This document shows positions 43,488 through 50,883 of a DNA stretch of 64,000 nucleotides, piece by piece. Below the pieces are notes generated by a model. The model was not told the origin of the DNA and made no database searches. It was given only the letters and a program-made list of their open reading frames with translations. The first letter of the stretch is position 1. Each line of letters starts with the position of its first letter. The stretch is from Paenibacillus ihbetae (GTDB lineage: Bacteria > Bacillota > Bacilli > Paenibacillales > Paenibacillaceae): the NCBI RefSeq assembly GCF_002741055.1, contig NZ_CP016809.1, positions 5,124,501 to 5,188,500 on the forward strand. Reading direction: 5' to 3'. Made by a program: the position numbers and the translations under genes.

Positions 43488-43850
43488 ATGAGTGGGGAGC
43501 GACATTATAATATTCCGTCTGAGGCGACCATGGATGTAATCGGCGGAAAGTGGAAGATCATTGTGCTGTGCCATTTAAGTTATGGCCCCAAGCGAACGAG
43601 TGAAATTAAGAAGAAGATGCCGGATATTACGCAGAAAATGTTAACCCAGACGCTGCGGGAGCTGGAGGAGGATGGAATTATTACGCGAACGGTCTTTAAT
43701 CAAGTACCGCCAAAGGTCGTGTACGAGCTGAGTGAAATGGGCGTTTCGCTACAACCGATCCTTGATCAAATCTGTGAATGGGGAGAGATGTACCTGAACG
43801 AAAAATCTAAGGTAATACGAGGACAGGCAAAAGAACAGCTACTGACCTGA
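43488..43850 (+). CDS. HxlR family transcriptional regulator
   Basis: The 120-residue winged-helix protein has the HxlR pattern: MDVIGGKWKIIVLCHLSYGPKR, ITQKMLTQTLRELEEDGIITR and PPKVVYELSEMG. Several members sense reactive electrophiles or oxidants and activate the neighbouring reductase. There is no conserved N-terminal cysteine; the visible cysteines are in LCHL and QICEW. Divergent from the reductase operon at 41715-43309 and expected to control it. Confidence 0.92.
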   Translation: MSGERHYNIPSEATMDVIGGKWKIIVLCHLSYGPKRTSEIKKKMPDITQKMLTQTLRELEEDGIITRTVFNQVPPKVVYELSEMGVSLQPILDQICEWGEMYLNEKSKVIRGQAKEQLLT

Positions 43851-44094
43851 TAAGGGCCTGTAGCTTTTTTCAAATAATTTATGGATTGAAAGCGAATGAA
43901 TGGTGAAATGAACAGGGATGATCAAAGAAAGACATATGACATCATCTAAGATTGTTTTCATACTGATGGACTTACGTCTCCCTAGAGCAATCCCAGGTAT
44001 AATTATGGAAGATGGAGTCTTATATTTAACACAACAAACTACATAAATTAAACAGATGGTAAAAATGTTTATATGGTGAAGGAGAGAAAGCACA

Positions 44095-45150
44095 TTGGGC
44101 AAGAAGAAAAAAACCTTACCAAAAAATTTTGACGAGCTAATCGATGCAGGCGATATAGCGGCATTAAAAGAGGTATTTACCAAATGCGAATTGGATGCTC
44201 GGGGCGGTTACAGTAAATCATCGGCCTTGAGCTTTTTCAATATTCCGGATGAATTGGTTCGATGGCTCGTGGAACAGGGGGCTGATCTAAATGCTAGAGA
44301 CGATTACGGAAGAACGGCTTTACATAAACATGCCATGAGCTGGAATGGTAATACTGAATTGCTTATTGACTTGGGTGCAGATCTAGAAGCCGCTGATTAC
44401 CAAGACGAGACACCTTTATTTGCAGCCGCAGGGTCATTTAAACCCAAATCGGTTCACACGTTGGTTATTAAAGGAGCCAATATTAACGCCAAAAATAAGA
44501 TGAGACAGACTCCATTAGAAAAGGCTTTGGCAACGTGCAGGAACGCGGATATTGTCAGTATGGCGGAAGTTGCCGAGCTTTTGCTTAACGCTGGAACAAC
44601 TGTAACGCCAGAAATGAAAGATTCGATTAAGCGAATCGGAAACGACTTTGAATTTCACAGAGAAGGGTTTAATAAAGAATATTTGAGTCAGACCGATGAG
44701 GCACTTCTACGATTATATGAGTTATTTGATGTTCCCCCAGTAGAGAAGCGAAAGACGCACGACGGCGTCTCTACGATAACCTTATCAAGCAAGGGATGGC
44801 AGGCGCAACATCATGAACTTTGGAATTTACTTATACCTTCAAAGGGCCACGCGGCAACCGTACAGGGTGAAGTTATCCGGATTACGGGTAAGGTGTCTTA
44901 CGAAATTTTAGATAATGGCGGTATGAACTGGGATAATCATTTTCGTAAAATGCTCAATAGTCTGATTCATTACTTTAGCTTGGGTACACCATTAAATCCC
45001 GCTTCACTTCAGGAGGCAGTAACATTAGCAAGAGAGCTTCAAAGCGGAAATGGAAATGATGAACCTGCAAGATTGTGCGAGCTGGCAGTTTATTGGGTAC
45101 TCAACAATCCAACTCCTATAACATTAGAGCAGCCTGACTATAAACGATAA
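44095..45150 (+). CDS. Ankyrin repeat protein
   Basis: The 351-residue product starts at TTG 44095 after GGAGAGAAA. Residues about 10-175 hold four ankyrin-type repeats (VRWLVEQGADLNARDDYGRTALH, LIDLGADLEAADYQDETPLF, LVIKGANINAKNKMRQTPLE). The C-terminal half has a separate alpha-beta domain with HELWNLLIPSKGHAATVQGEVIRI. Ankyrin repeats bind partner proteins; such proteins are frequent among immunity genes of polymorphic toxin systems. It is followed 22 bp later by an SMI1-like gene, which supports that idea. No repeat unit flanks it. Confidence 0.85.
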   Translation: MGKKKKTLPKNFDELIDAGDIAALKEVFTKCELDARGGYSKSSALSFFNIPDELVRWLVEQGADLNARDDYGRTALHKHAMSWNGNTELLIDLGADLEAADYQDETPLFAAAGSFKPKSVHTLVIKGANINAKNKMRQTPLEKALATCRNADIVSMAEVAELLLNAGTTVTPEMKDSIKRIGNDFEFHREGFNKEYLSQTDEALLRLYELFDVPPVEKRKTHDGVSTITLSSKGWQAQHHELWNLLIPSKGHAATVQGEVIRITGKVSYEILDNGGMNWDNHFRKMLNSLIHYFSLGTPLNPASLQEAVTLARELQSGNGNDEPARLCELAVYWVLNNPTPITLEQPDYKR

Positions 45151-45172
45151 CATTATCGAAGGAGCAGCGAAG

Positions 45173-45628
45173 ATGCTTTCAGAAAAAGTGGTCAATTATT
45201 GTAAAAGCAAAAACTGGTGGTTTGAAGACACTACAGAGGAATATGAACACGCATTAGTAAAGTTAGGGATCGATTTGGATTCAGATTTTGCAGCGTTTTA
45301 TTTGCATGCAGAGGATGGGCCGACTTTCTTAAGTAGACGACGTGAAATCTATCAGATTTGTTGGTTTATGATCAATTCTTCGGATTATAGGTTAGGCATG
45401 GAGAGAACTCATGTTGTTTTAAACCTGCCTGAAGAGTATATTCCGTTGGATAATTTCGAAGGGGAGTTTGGCTTTTTTTATAATAAGAACACTGACGCAG
45501 TGTTAGGCTTAGGATTAGGCAAGCAGATGGCGGATTTTTTTGCTGGTACATTGGATCCGCAATGGACAAGCTTCAACTCCTTTCTAGAGTGGTATTTTGA
45601 ACTGACAGATTCGTATGTGACTATATAG
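45173..45628 (+). CDS. SMI1/KNR4-like (SUKH) protein
   Basis: This 151-residue acidic protein contains the SUKH-like elements LGIDLDSDFAAFYLHAEDGPTF, a central YIPLDNF and FGFFYNKNTDAVLGLGLG, and a C-terminal FNSFLEWYFEL helix. SUKH proteins are immunity factors against contact-dependent or secreted nuclease toxins. No toxin gene is visible nearby. ATG 45173 follows GAAGGAGC. It forms a probable operon with the ankyrin gene. Confidence 0.65.
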   Translation: MLSEKVVNYCKSKNWWFEDTTEEYEHALVKLGIDLDSDFAAFYLHAEDGPTFLSRRREIYQICWFMINSSDYRLGMERTHVVLNLPEEYIPLDNFEGEFGFFYNKNTDAVLGLGLGKQMADFFAGTLDPQWTSFNSFLEWYFELTDSYVTI

Positions 45629-45763
45629 GAAAAAAGGTCGTCAGCTTCCGCTGTACTGGAGCTAACTTGATAGTGGAATGCTCTAGAGGAGGCATGACGG
45701 CCTCTTATTATTATATAACGAGAAAATGACACTTGATATATTCTCGGAGTGCCTGCCTAGGCT

Positions 45764-45984
45764 ATGCCCCGTCATAAACCGTTCCATCGTCAGGTTGAGC
45801 ACGCTGAATTCTTCAAGGTTATCGTTGACCCTAATGGAGTTATCAAATAAACTTTGTAAACCGATTGCTTGAGATTGCGGATGAAATCTATCATCCTCCT
45901 ATGCCTACTATTGATACCACGCATGTGGATAAAACCAAGGTTGCCTCTCAATCACGAGTGGGTTCTCCAACACCCTTAAATTAA
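45764..45984 (+). pseudogene. Unidentified gene remnant
   Basis: ATG 45764 opens a 28-codon frame (KPFHRQVEHAEFFKVIVDP...) ending at 45850. A shifted frame then continues NRLLEIADEIYHPPMPTID and DTTHVDKTKVASQS to TAA 45984. The composition is protein-like and not random; family unknown. It ends 10 bp before unit 21, in the position of a cassette gene. Confidence 0.4.
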
Positions 45985-45994
45985 CTTGACGACA

Positions 45995-46142
45995 TCTTAT
46001 AACAATGTGTTCTCGCATATAATTATGCATATGCCTTGGTGTCCAATGGATATCATGGGAGCGGTAAAGACATTACATGGACCAGTCTAAGATAGAGTCT
46101 ATCCAAGGACGGCTTGCGACGTCAATACAGACGCTATTTAGA
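45995..46142 (+). repeat. attC-like unit 21
   Basis: TCTTATAAC (45995-46003) and TGTTCTCGC on the left; AAGATAGAGTCTATC in the arm; GACGTCAATAC and GCTATTTAGA on the right are mutated forms of the L and R boxes. Confidence 0.65.
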
Positions 46143-46184
46143 AATTTTTCAAATAATTCAGTGAATATACCGAAGGAGATTTCA

Positions 46185-46619
46185 ATGAAGATAAGGAATT
46201 CAACTAAAGCTGTAATCATACATAATAATAAATTACTTGTAACCAAGCTAGAAGAAAAAAAGGATGTATTTTATTTATTACCTGGAGGAGGGCAAAAACC
46301 TGGCGAGATGCTTAAAGAATGTCTGGTCAGAGAATATATAGAGGAAACAGGATATGAAATAGAGGTCCATGAATTGCTATTTGTGAGGGAATGCTTTCTA
46401 GATGAAGACATTCATAGGGTTGAATTTATATTTAGTGGGATTCTGAAAGAAGCTGGTGTAGCAGATGAGGCAGTAATGGACAAGAATCAGATAGGCATTG
46501 AATGGATCAAAATTGACAACATCATGAAAGAACCGTTGTTTCCTGTAGGAATCAGAAGTCTTATTAATTCTTATAGCAAAGGAAAGCATATAGAAACCTA
46601 TTTAGGGGAGATTTTATGA
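46185..46619 (+). CDS. NUDIX hydrolase
   Basis: ATG 46185 follows GAAGGAGA; the frame upstream of it runs through the repeat and is rejected. The 144-residue protein has a full NUDIX box (GGGQKPGEMLKECLVREYIE followed by ETGY), so it hydrolyses a nucleoside diphosphate linked to another group; the substrate is not predictable. FVRECFLDEDIHRVEFIF and the C-terminal GIEWIKIDNI are typical of the MutT/ADP-sugar branch. Between unit 21 and the short unit 22. Confidence 0.92.
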   Translation: MKIRNSTKAVIIHNNKLLVTKLEEKKDVFYLLPGGGQKPGEMLKECLVREYIEETGYEIEVHELLFVRECFLDEDIHRVEFIFSGILKEAGVADEAVMDKNQIGIEWIKIDNIMKEPLFPVGIRSLINSYSKGKHIETYLGEIL

Positions 46620-46641
46620 AATAATCTCGAAGAAGGTAAGG

Positions 46642-46700
46642 ATATCTGATAATAATGTACTTCACGCTGCGGAGCCTGAAACATGCGTGAACACATTTAT
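46642..46700 (+). repeat. Internally deleted attC-like unit 22
   Basis: ATCTGATAATAATGTACTTCACGCTGCGG is followed after only about 10 bases by GCGTGAACAC. TTCACGC and GCGTGAA pair directly; the inner arms are absent. Confidence 0.55.
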
Positions 46701-46718
46701 TTTTTGAGGAGGAACACT

Positions 46719-46811
46719 ATGTTCTTTTTACAAATGTCGGGGTTTCCGGGATCAGGAAAATCAACATTAGCAAAACAAATTTCTAAGCTAACGAATGCAG
46801 TACGGGTGTGA
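46719..46811 (+). pseudogene. Truncated P-loop kinase-like gene
   Basis: ATG 46719 behind GGAGGA opens a 30-codon frame with a perfect Walker A motif (SGFPGSGKSTLAKQI), the N-terminus of a small kinase or AAA-type ATPase, ending at TGA 46811. The remaining 150 or so residues are absent. The following bases belong to a decayed repeat, so a deletion from within the gene into unit 23 is likely. Confidence 0.7.
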
Positions 46812-46879
46812 GGCAATACATACTTCGCAAGAGCGGTTGTAAATGTGAATACTGCACGATACTCAGTCGTCGACGCTCG

Positions 46880-46912
46880 GATTTGCCAGGCGCTGAGAAT
46901 ACGGAACGTTCA
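46880..46912 (+). repeat. Right end of an attC-like unit (23)
   Basis: GAATACGGAACGTTC just before the next ATG preserves part of the right L and R boxes (compare GAATACGGAAACGTTAT of unit 3). Confidence 0.5.
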
Positions 46913-47326
46913 ATGAGAATAGACATTATAGCGATCGGAGGGATTGTTATGATAGCAGCAGTTATAGGAAGTGTGGCTTTTTTCATCGCATCCATATTAT
47001 ATATTTGTCTTGCATTTGGATTGCCCTATGGAGAGTTTGCCATGGGAGGTAAATATAGAATTATGCCGACCCGCATGAGATATATGTGTGCCTTTTCTGT
47101 ATTGATCCAATGGTTTGCAATATTGATATTGTTACAAACAGCAGGACTTATCCCATTCATGTTCTCAAGTGGAATTACAAAAGGGTTATGTTTCTTCTTT
47201 GCCGTATATTTATCCATCAATTCCGTAATGAACGCTTTATCTAAAAGTAAAAAAGAGAAGTACATCATTACACCGTTATCCGTGATTACGGCCATATGCT
47301 TTTGGGTTACTGCTTTTCTTGGATAG
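46913..47326 (+). CDS. Membrane protein of unknown function
   Basis: The 137-residue product has four hydrophobic helices (IIAIGGIVMIAAVIGSVAFFI; MCAFSVLIQWFAILILL; FFFAVYLSINSVM; VITAICFWVTAFLG). ATG 46913 directly follows a repeat end and has only a weak ribosome site; an upstream frame to 46808 lies in repeat sequence. Its stop overlaps the left end of unit 24. No function assigned. Confidence 0.65.
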   Translation: MRIDIIAIGGIVMIAAVIGSVAFFIASILYICLAFGLPYGEFAMGGKYRIMPTRMRYMCAFSVLIQWFAILILLQTAGLIPFMFSSGITKGLCFFFAVYLSINSVMNALSKSKKEKYIITPLSVITAICFWVTAFLG

Positions 47327-47470
47327 AACCATATTCACACCTAATGGGCTATCGCCCTTTGGTTGTCAGATGTATAATCATGGAAGAAGCTCAGACAACA
47401 AACGACCCAGCCTAAGATAAGAGTAAGAGTATCTAAGGTTGGGTCTTTTCGTGAAAACAAGGACGGTAGC
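47322..47470 (+). repeat. attC-like unit 24 (long arm)
   Basis: GGATAGAACCATATTCACAC on the left overlaps the preceding stop codon. GTTGTC/GACAAC and the arm GACCCAGCCTAAGATAAGAG...TATCTAAGGTTGGGTC (compensated C-to-T/G-to-A pairs compared with unit 1) are clear. The right end TCGTGAAAACAAGGACGGTAG is decayed. Confidence 0.75.
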
Positions 47471-47491
47471 TGTAATCCCCTCGTAAGGAGA

Positions 47492-48109
47492 GTGAACGTT
47501 TTGAGATTGGGCCAAACCTTTTTGCAGAACAGAAAAAGGACCTTAAAAGACTTAAATTATTCTACCGACAAGACAAAACTAAATGTAAGTACAGAGGGCT
47601 ACTTTACCTTTTATCATTATACTTATGAAGGGAATATCCCAAGCATCATGACGGATGGCCTGTGGGCACGACGTGAAGTAGCTTGTCCTTATCCACCGGA
47701 AGAGTTAATCGGATGTCATCTTGTTGAAGGTTTTATTGATCCTTTACCGGCATGGTTAATTGAAAGCCAATATTACAATGATTTGGGGTACGAACTTACA
47801 AAAAAATATATTGGGGACGTGTTGCTTGAGATTTCCCTTCCAATGGCAGACTTCCAAATATATATTGCTGACTATGCTCATATCCTTGAATGTAAAATGA
47901 TAGAGGAAGAAAAAGGGATAGGGATTGGTTTTGAATATGATTGCAGTAATGGTAGAGAATGCACGCAAGCCTATGTGAATTCCTTTATCGAAATGCATGA
48001 ATACATCGATCAACACCATGCCCCAATAGTTCAAGTTGTAAGGCTGGGGGAAGGCATTGCTATACCGAGCGAGTTCATTGAAGTAAGTAAAATTCAACCT
48101 CGGAAGTAA
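47492..48109 (+). CDS. Hypothetical protein with ART-like N-terminal motif
   Basis: The 205-residue protein contains FTFYHYTYEGNIPSIMTDGL followed by WARREVACPYPPEELIG. The H-[YF]-T-x(3)-N-I-x-x-I-x-x-x-G-L pattern recalls the entry strand of ADP-ribosyltransferase/DarT-like folds, but the rest of that active site cannot be recognised by eye. The start (GTG 47492 or TTG 47501) is uncertain. After unit 24; no repeat follows it. Function open. Confidence 0.5.
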   Translation: MNVLRLGQTFLQNRKRTLKDLNYSTDKTKLNVSTEGYFTFYHYTYEGNIPSIMTDGLWARREVACPYPPEELIGCHLVEGFIDPLPAWLIESQYYNDLGYELTKKYIGDVLLEISLPMADFQIYIADYAHILECKMIEEEKGIGIGFEYDCSNGRECTQAYVNSFIEMHEYIDQHHAPIVQVVRLGEGIAIPSEFIEVSKIQPRK

Positions 48110-48176
48110 CCGAGGGGCTGCAGGGGCTGCACCCTGAGTTTGGAGGCGGCAATGGAGAGAAGGAAGTGAGATCGCA

Positions 48177-48281
48177 TTGGTTAGTAATGAAATACTTTCG
48201 CAAGCGGCTGGTGCTTTCGGATTTGATATGCATTCATTAGAGTTTGTAAGTAACTCAACTAACGAGGTGAAGCGGGCCTGA
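48177..48281 (+). pseudogene. N-terminal remnant of a phosphotransferase (APH-like) gene
   Basis: TTG 48177 behind AAGGAAG reads VSNEILSQAAGAFGFDMHSL then EFVSNSTNEV, the usual beginning of APH-family phosphotransferases (helix, then S-x-N-E-V strand), and stops at 48281. It is fused to a truncated inositol monophosphatase frame that begins there, showing a deletion between two former cassettes. Confidence 0.55.
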
Positions 48282-48809
48282 TAGCCAAAGACAGGTTTGA
48301 TAATTTTATTGAGCTTAAGTTTGGGGATGTAGTGACGGAAGTCGATCATATGGCTGAGGAGATTATTATTAAACAGATTCAAGCTGCATTTCCAACTCAT
48401 CAGATACATAGCGAAGAGGCTGGGGTTATTGGTTTGCAGAACGACTGGTTATGGCTGGTTGATCCTTTAGACGGAACTAATAATTTTGCAATTGGCCTGC
48501 CTGTCTTTACGACTTCGATTACGTTGATGTACAAGCGAATACCGGTGCTTGGTGTGGTATATGAACCGATGACAGATCGATTGTTCGTATCGGTTATTGG
48601 TGAAGGCACTTATTGTAACGATAAACCAATACAGGTGAAGTCTAAGCCCAATCTATTCAAAGGAAACATTGGTTGGATTCAAGGGCACAAAGTGCAAAAT
48701 GATCCGAGAGCGGTTAAGCTAAGGCAATTCATCGATGTCCGATTTAAAAGGATGATGAGATTATGGGCACCAACCCCACATGTATGTTGGGGAGTTTCGA
48801 AAGAATGAT
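48263..48809 (+). pseudogene. Inositol monophosphatase family protein, both ends truncated
   Basis: The open frame encodes FGDVVTEVDHMAEEIIIKQI, the metal ligand region HSEEAG, motif DPLDGTNNFAIGLP and GTYCNDKPIQVKS, all characteristic of the Li+-sensitive inositol monophosphatase fold, but it ends after LWAPTPHVCWGV without the C-terminal WD-x-AAG motif and lacks the first helix and a start codon. Deletions join it to the APH remnant on the left and to an unknown gene on the right. Not expected to be active. Confidence 0.75.
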
Positions 48810-49364
48810 TTTATGATCTTTTCCAACGGGCATGGATTAAGAATGCTCGCCTCTATGCTTGCTTTAATTAGTAGAAATGTTGATAAAATATTATATTTAC
48901 CGATCAGAGATAACCCGTTAACCGAGTATTTACAGCGATGGTTCTGGGATTCATCTAATAATGATTTAGTGCTGTACCATCATTCATTACAGTTCAATGA
49001 GTGGAAGGAAATTAGGCAAAATCTAAAGGGCTACAAAGATAAAGTAACCTATAACATAAATGAAGAGGAGTATACGGAAGTCCCACAAAAAGAATACGAC
49101 CGATTTAGATATAGAGAGAACAAAGATGGTTTGCATATCAAAAGAAAGTACGAAACATTATTCTTTGAAGGAAGTGCTAAAGTATTTAGCATCATGTCCG
49201 GTCGGTTAATACCTCTTTCAGAAGAATGTCACGATTATTATTTGAAATATGGTAGTCATGACCATGCTCATATGGATTTATGCCGAAAGGATATGCAGTT
49301 ATGTGTAGATTATTATGATGCAGCCTTATGGGATTCAAAGAATCAGAGGAGGGCACGACAATGA
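48780..49364 (+). CDS. Hypothetical protein
   Basis: The product is about 194 residues from ATG 48780 or 183 from ATG 48813 (MIFSNGHGLRMLASMLALIS), which begins more naturally. It is rich in Tyr, Asp and charged residues (EEYTEVPQKEYDRFRYRENKD) and ends in HDHAHMDLCRKDMQLCVDYYD. No family recognised. The 5' end is fused to the inositol-phosphatase fragment; the gene may be N-terminally truncated. Confidence 0.5.
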   Translation: MYVGEFRKNDFMIFSNGHGLRMLASMLALISRNVDKILYLPIRDNPLTEYLQRWFWDSSNNDLVLYHHSLQFNEWKEIRQNLKGYKDKVTYNINEEEYTEVPQKEYDRFRYRENKDGLHIKRKYETLFFEGSAKVFSIMSGRLIPLSEECHDYYLKYGSHDHAHMDLCRKDMQLCVDYYDAALWDSKNQRRARQ

Positions 49365-49590
49365 ACAAATATAGTGTTTATGAAACCAACAGCGCGGTCT
49401 CATCCTATCCACAAATATGTTGTGGAAGAAAATAAGAGATTTGTTTTTAATGCATTATTTCGATGAATCGTGGTATTCGGTTTCTCCTGATTTTTGCTAA
49501 GGGGACCTAACCTTATCTGACCGAAAACTATCAACCTATATCAATGCGTTGGCGAAAGCAGAGTTTGTCATAAAGGCGAGAAAACTTTAG
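49361..49590 (+). pseudogene. SAM methyltransferase remnant
   Basis: GAGGAGG precedes ATG 49361 (NKYSVYETNSAVSSYPQICC), which stops early. Further on, ATG 49450 opens MHYFDESWYSVSPDFC, a TAA (49498-49500), then GDLTLSDRKLSTYINALAKA to TAG 49590. The second half matches the C-terminal region of methyltransferase-domain proteins. Internal deletion plus stop: a decayed cassette gene. Confidence 0.55.
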
Positions 49591-49684
49591 AAAGTAGAAC
49601 AGCCGTGCGAACAAAGAATAGAGGGATCAAAAAACAGCATTTGTTCGTTGGTTCCTATTCATGGAATGTAAAGGAGCGAGAAAA

Positions 49685-50110
49685 ATGAGTCCGCCGAAAT
49701 ATATCCTTTCCGCTGCAGCTATTGTCGTAAATGATAAGAATGAATTATTACTAATAAAAGGACCCCGAAGGGGCTGGGAGATGCCTGGCGGTCAAGTAGA
49801 GGAAGGAGAGTCTTTAAGTCAAGCTGCCATAAGAGAAACTAAAGAAGAATCCGGAATCGATATTGAAATTGTTAAATTCTGCGGCATTTTTCAGAACATC
49901 GGGAATTCCATTTGCAACACATTGTTTTTAGCAAAGCCCATTGGAGGAGAATTAACGAGATCCGAAGAAAGTTTGGAAGTAGGGTTCTTCCCGATTGAGG
50001 AAGCGCTTCGTAAAGTAGAATGGAAGGATTTTAGACAACGTATCGAGTACTGCTTGAAACCTGAGTTACAACCTTTTTGTGTTGAGTTTGTGGATAATAA
50101 CAATATTTGA
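49685..50110 (+). CDS. NUDIX hydrolase
   Basis: ATG 49685 after AAAGGAGCG; 141 residues. NUDIX box GGQVEEGESLSQAAIRETKE followed by ESGI, with LSAAAIVVNDKNELLLIKGP before it. The substrate may be an oxidised nucleotide or a nucleoside diphosphate sugar. Distinct from the NUDIX at 46185. It is followed 24 bp later by the left half of a repeat (unit 25). Confidence 0.92.
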   Translation: MSPPKYILSAAAIVVNDKNELLLIKGPRRGWEMPGGQVEEGESLSQAAIRETKEESGIDIEIVKFCGIFQNIGNSICNTLFLAKPIGGELTRSEESLEVGFFPIEEALRKVEWKDFRQRIEYCLKPELQPFCVEFVDNNNI

Positions 50111-50133
50111 GGATAAAAGCTGCGAGGGACGTA

Positions 50134-50195
50134 TCATCTAACAACACATTTACGATTTCTGCCGGCTTCGCTCCCTTTGGTTCACGAAAGATAGC
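50134..50195 (+). repeat. attC-like unit 25 (left part)
   Basis: TCATCTAACAACACATTTACG and CTCCCTTTGGTTCACGAAAG; the last clear left outer and inner boxes of the array. Confidence 0.6.
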
Positions 50196-50249
50196 GAGGT
50201 TCGTGGAGGTAAGAAAAGCTCTCAGAAAAACCATGTAAAGGAGATAACC

Positions 50250-50840
50250 ATGGGATCTAGAGTCATGCATTATTGTATAACTGCACGTCTTGCTCAAGAG
50301 TTACAGATTGATGATGACCAATTTTACTTAGGCGGCATCGCGCCTGATGTACATAAAAATATGAATGCCCCAAAAGCAATTTCTCATTTTGTGAAGACTA
50401 ATAATGACGGGCAAATTACAGCAGATTACCTTGGATTCAAGGATAAGTATCTGAGTTCTATGAATGAACCATTTTACCGCGGATACTTCTATCATTTAAT
50501 ATCGGATGTTATTTGGGTCGAAGACATTTACAACAAGAAAATCAAGTGGCTACCCCAACCCGATAAGAAGGAAGCGCAGTTAAAGTATTATCGAGATTTT
50601 TGGAGACTAAATGGAAAACTGATTGACCATTATTCCGTCGCTTATAGACCGATGGAAGTCAAGCCCATAGAGATTGAAGAGATTGATTATAAATACCTCC
50701 CAGAATTAATAAAGGATATTGAAGTTGATTTTGCTAAGAAAGATGAGGCGAAGGAGCAAGAATTAGAGATTCTTGATTTGAAAGAAGTCATCGAGGTCCT
50801 TGAAAGAACCGTTAGGGAATGTGTTGCGATTTCGAGGTAA
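50250..50840 (+). CDS. Zinc-dependent phospholipase C-like hydrolase
   Basis: The 196-residue helical protein has SRVMHYCITARLAQEL, LGGIAPDVHKNMNAPK, ISHFVKT and the metal-binding helix YRGYFYHLISDVIWVEDIY. This pattern of His and Asp residues is that of the zinc-dependent phospholipase C/S1-P1-like superfamily found in many Firmicutes. Reaction not known for this branch. ATG 50250 after AAAGGAGA. After half unit 25. Confidence 0.82.
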   Translation: MGSRVMHYCITARLAQELQIDDDQFYLGGIAPDVHKNMNAPKAISHFVKTNNDGQITADYLGFKDKYLSSMNEPFYRGYFYHLISDVIWVEDIYNKKIKWLPQPDKKEAQLKYYRDFWRLNGKLIDHYSVAYRPMEVKPIEIEEIDYKYLPELIKDIEVDFAKKDEAKEQELEILDLKEVIEVLERTVRECVAISR

Positions 50841-50883
50841 GGCTCGTATTTACTGATAACATGAAATCTAAGGGGATTTCCAC

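Larger units (their letters stand above)
26525..50195 (+). mobile_element. Integron-like gene-cassette array (no integrase seen)
   Basis: About 20 complete or partial copies of a structured repeat separate small plus-strand genes one by one. Each repeat starts within tens of bases of the upstream stop and ends 15-60 bases before the next start. Full units have an outer box pair (TATAAC / GTTATA), an asymmetric unpaired spacer (about 4 nt left, 7 nt right ending AAC), an inner box pair (TATTCACG / CGTGAATA) and variable arms. This is the R/L-box layout of attC sites. Unit orientation never changes. No tyrosine recombinase is in the window, and the outer core GTTATAC differs from the usual GTTRRRY. 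Blocks at 38.0-38.95 and 41.55-45.7 kb lack repeats. The name is inference from architecture. Confidence 0.7.

Noticed and set aside
46808..46912. N-terminal extension of the membrane protein at 46913
   Set aside because: It translates a decayed repeat and the end of the truncated P-loop gene; the hydrophobic protein starts naturally at 46913.
26525..50195. CRISPR array
   Set aside because: Repeats are 110-170 bp, imperfectly palindromic, and separated by genes of several hundred bp, with no short regular spacers or cas genes.
26525..50195. Plain MITE or bcr-type mobile repeat family as the main explanation
   Set aside because: Same orientation in every case, regular one-gene spacing and no target-site duplications that I could see favour cassettes; this alternative is not excluded and is mentioned as a test.
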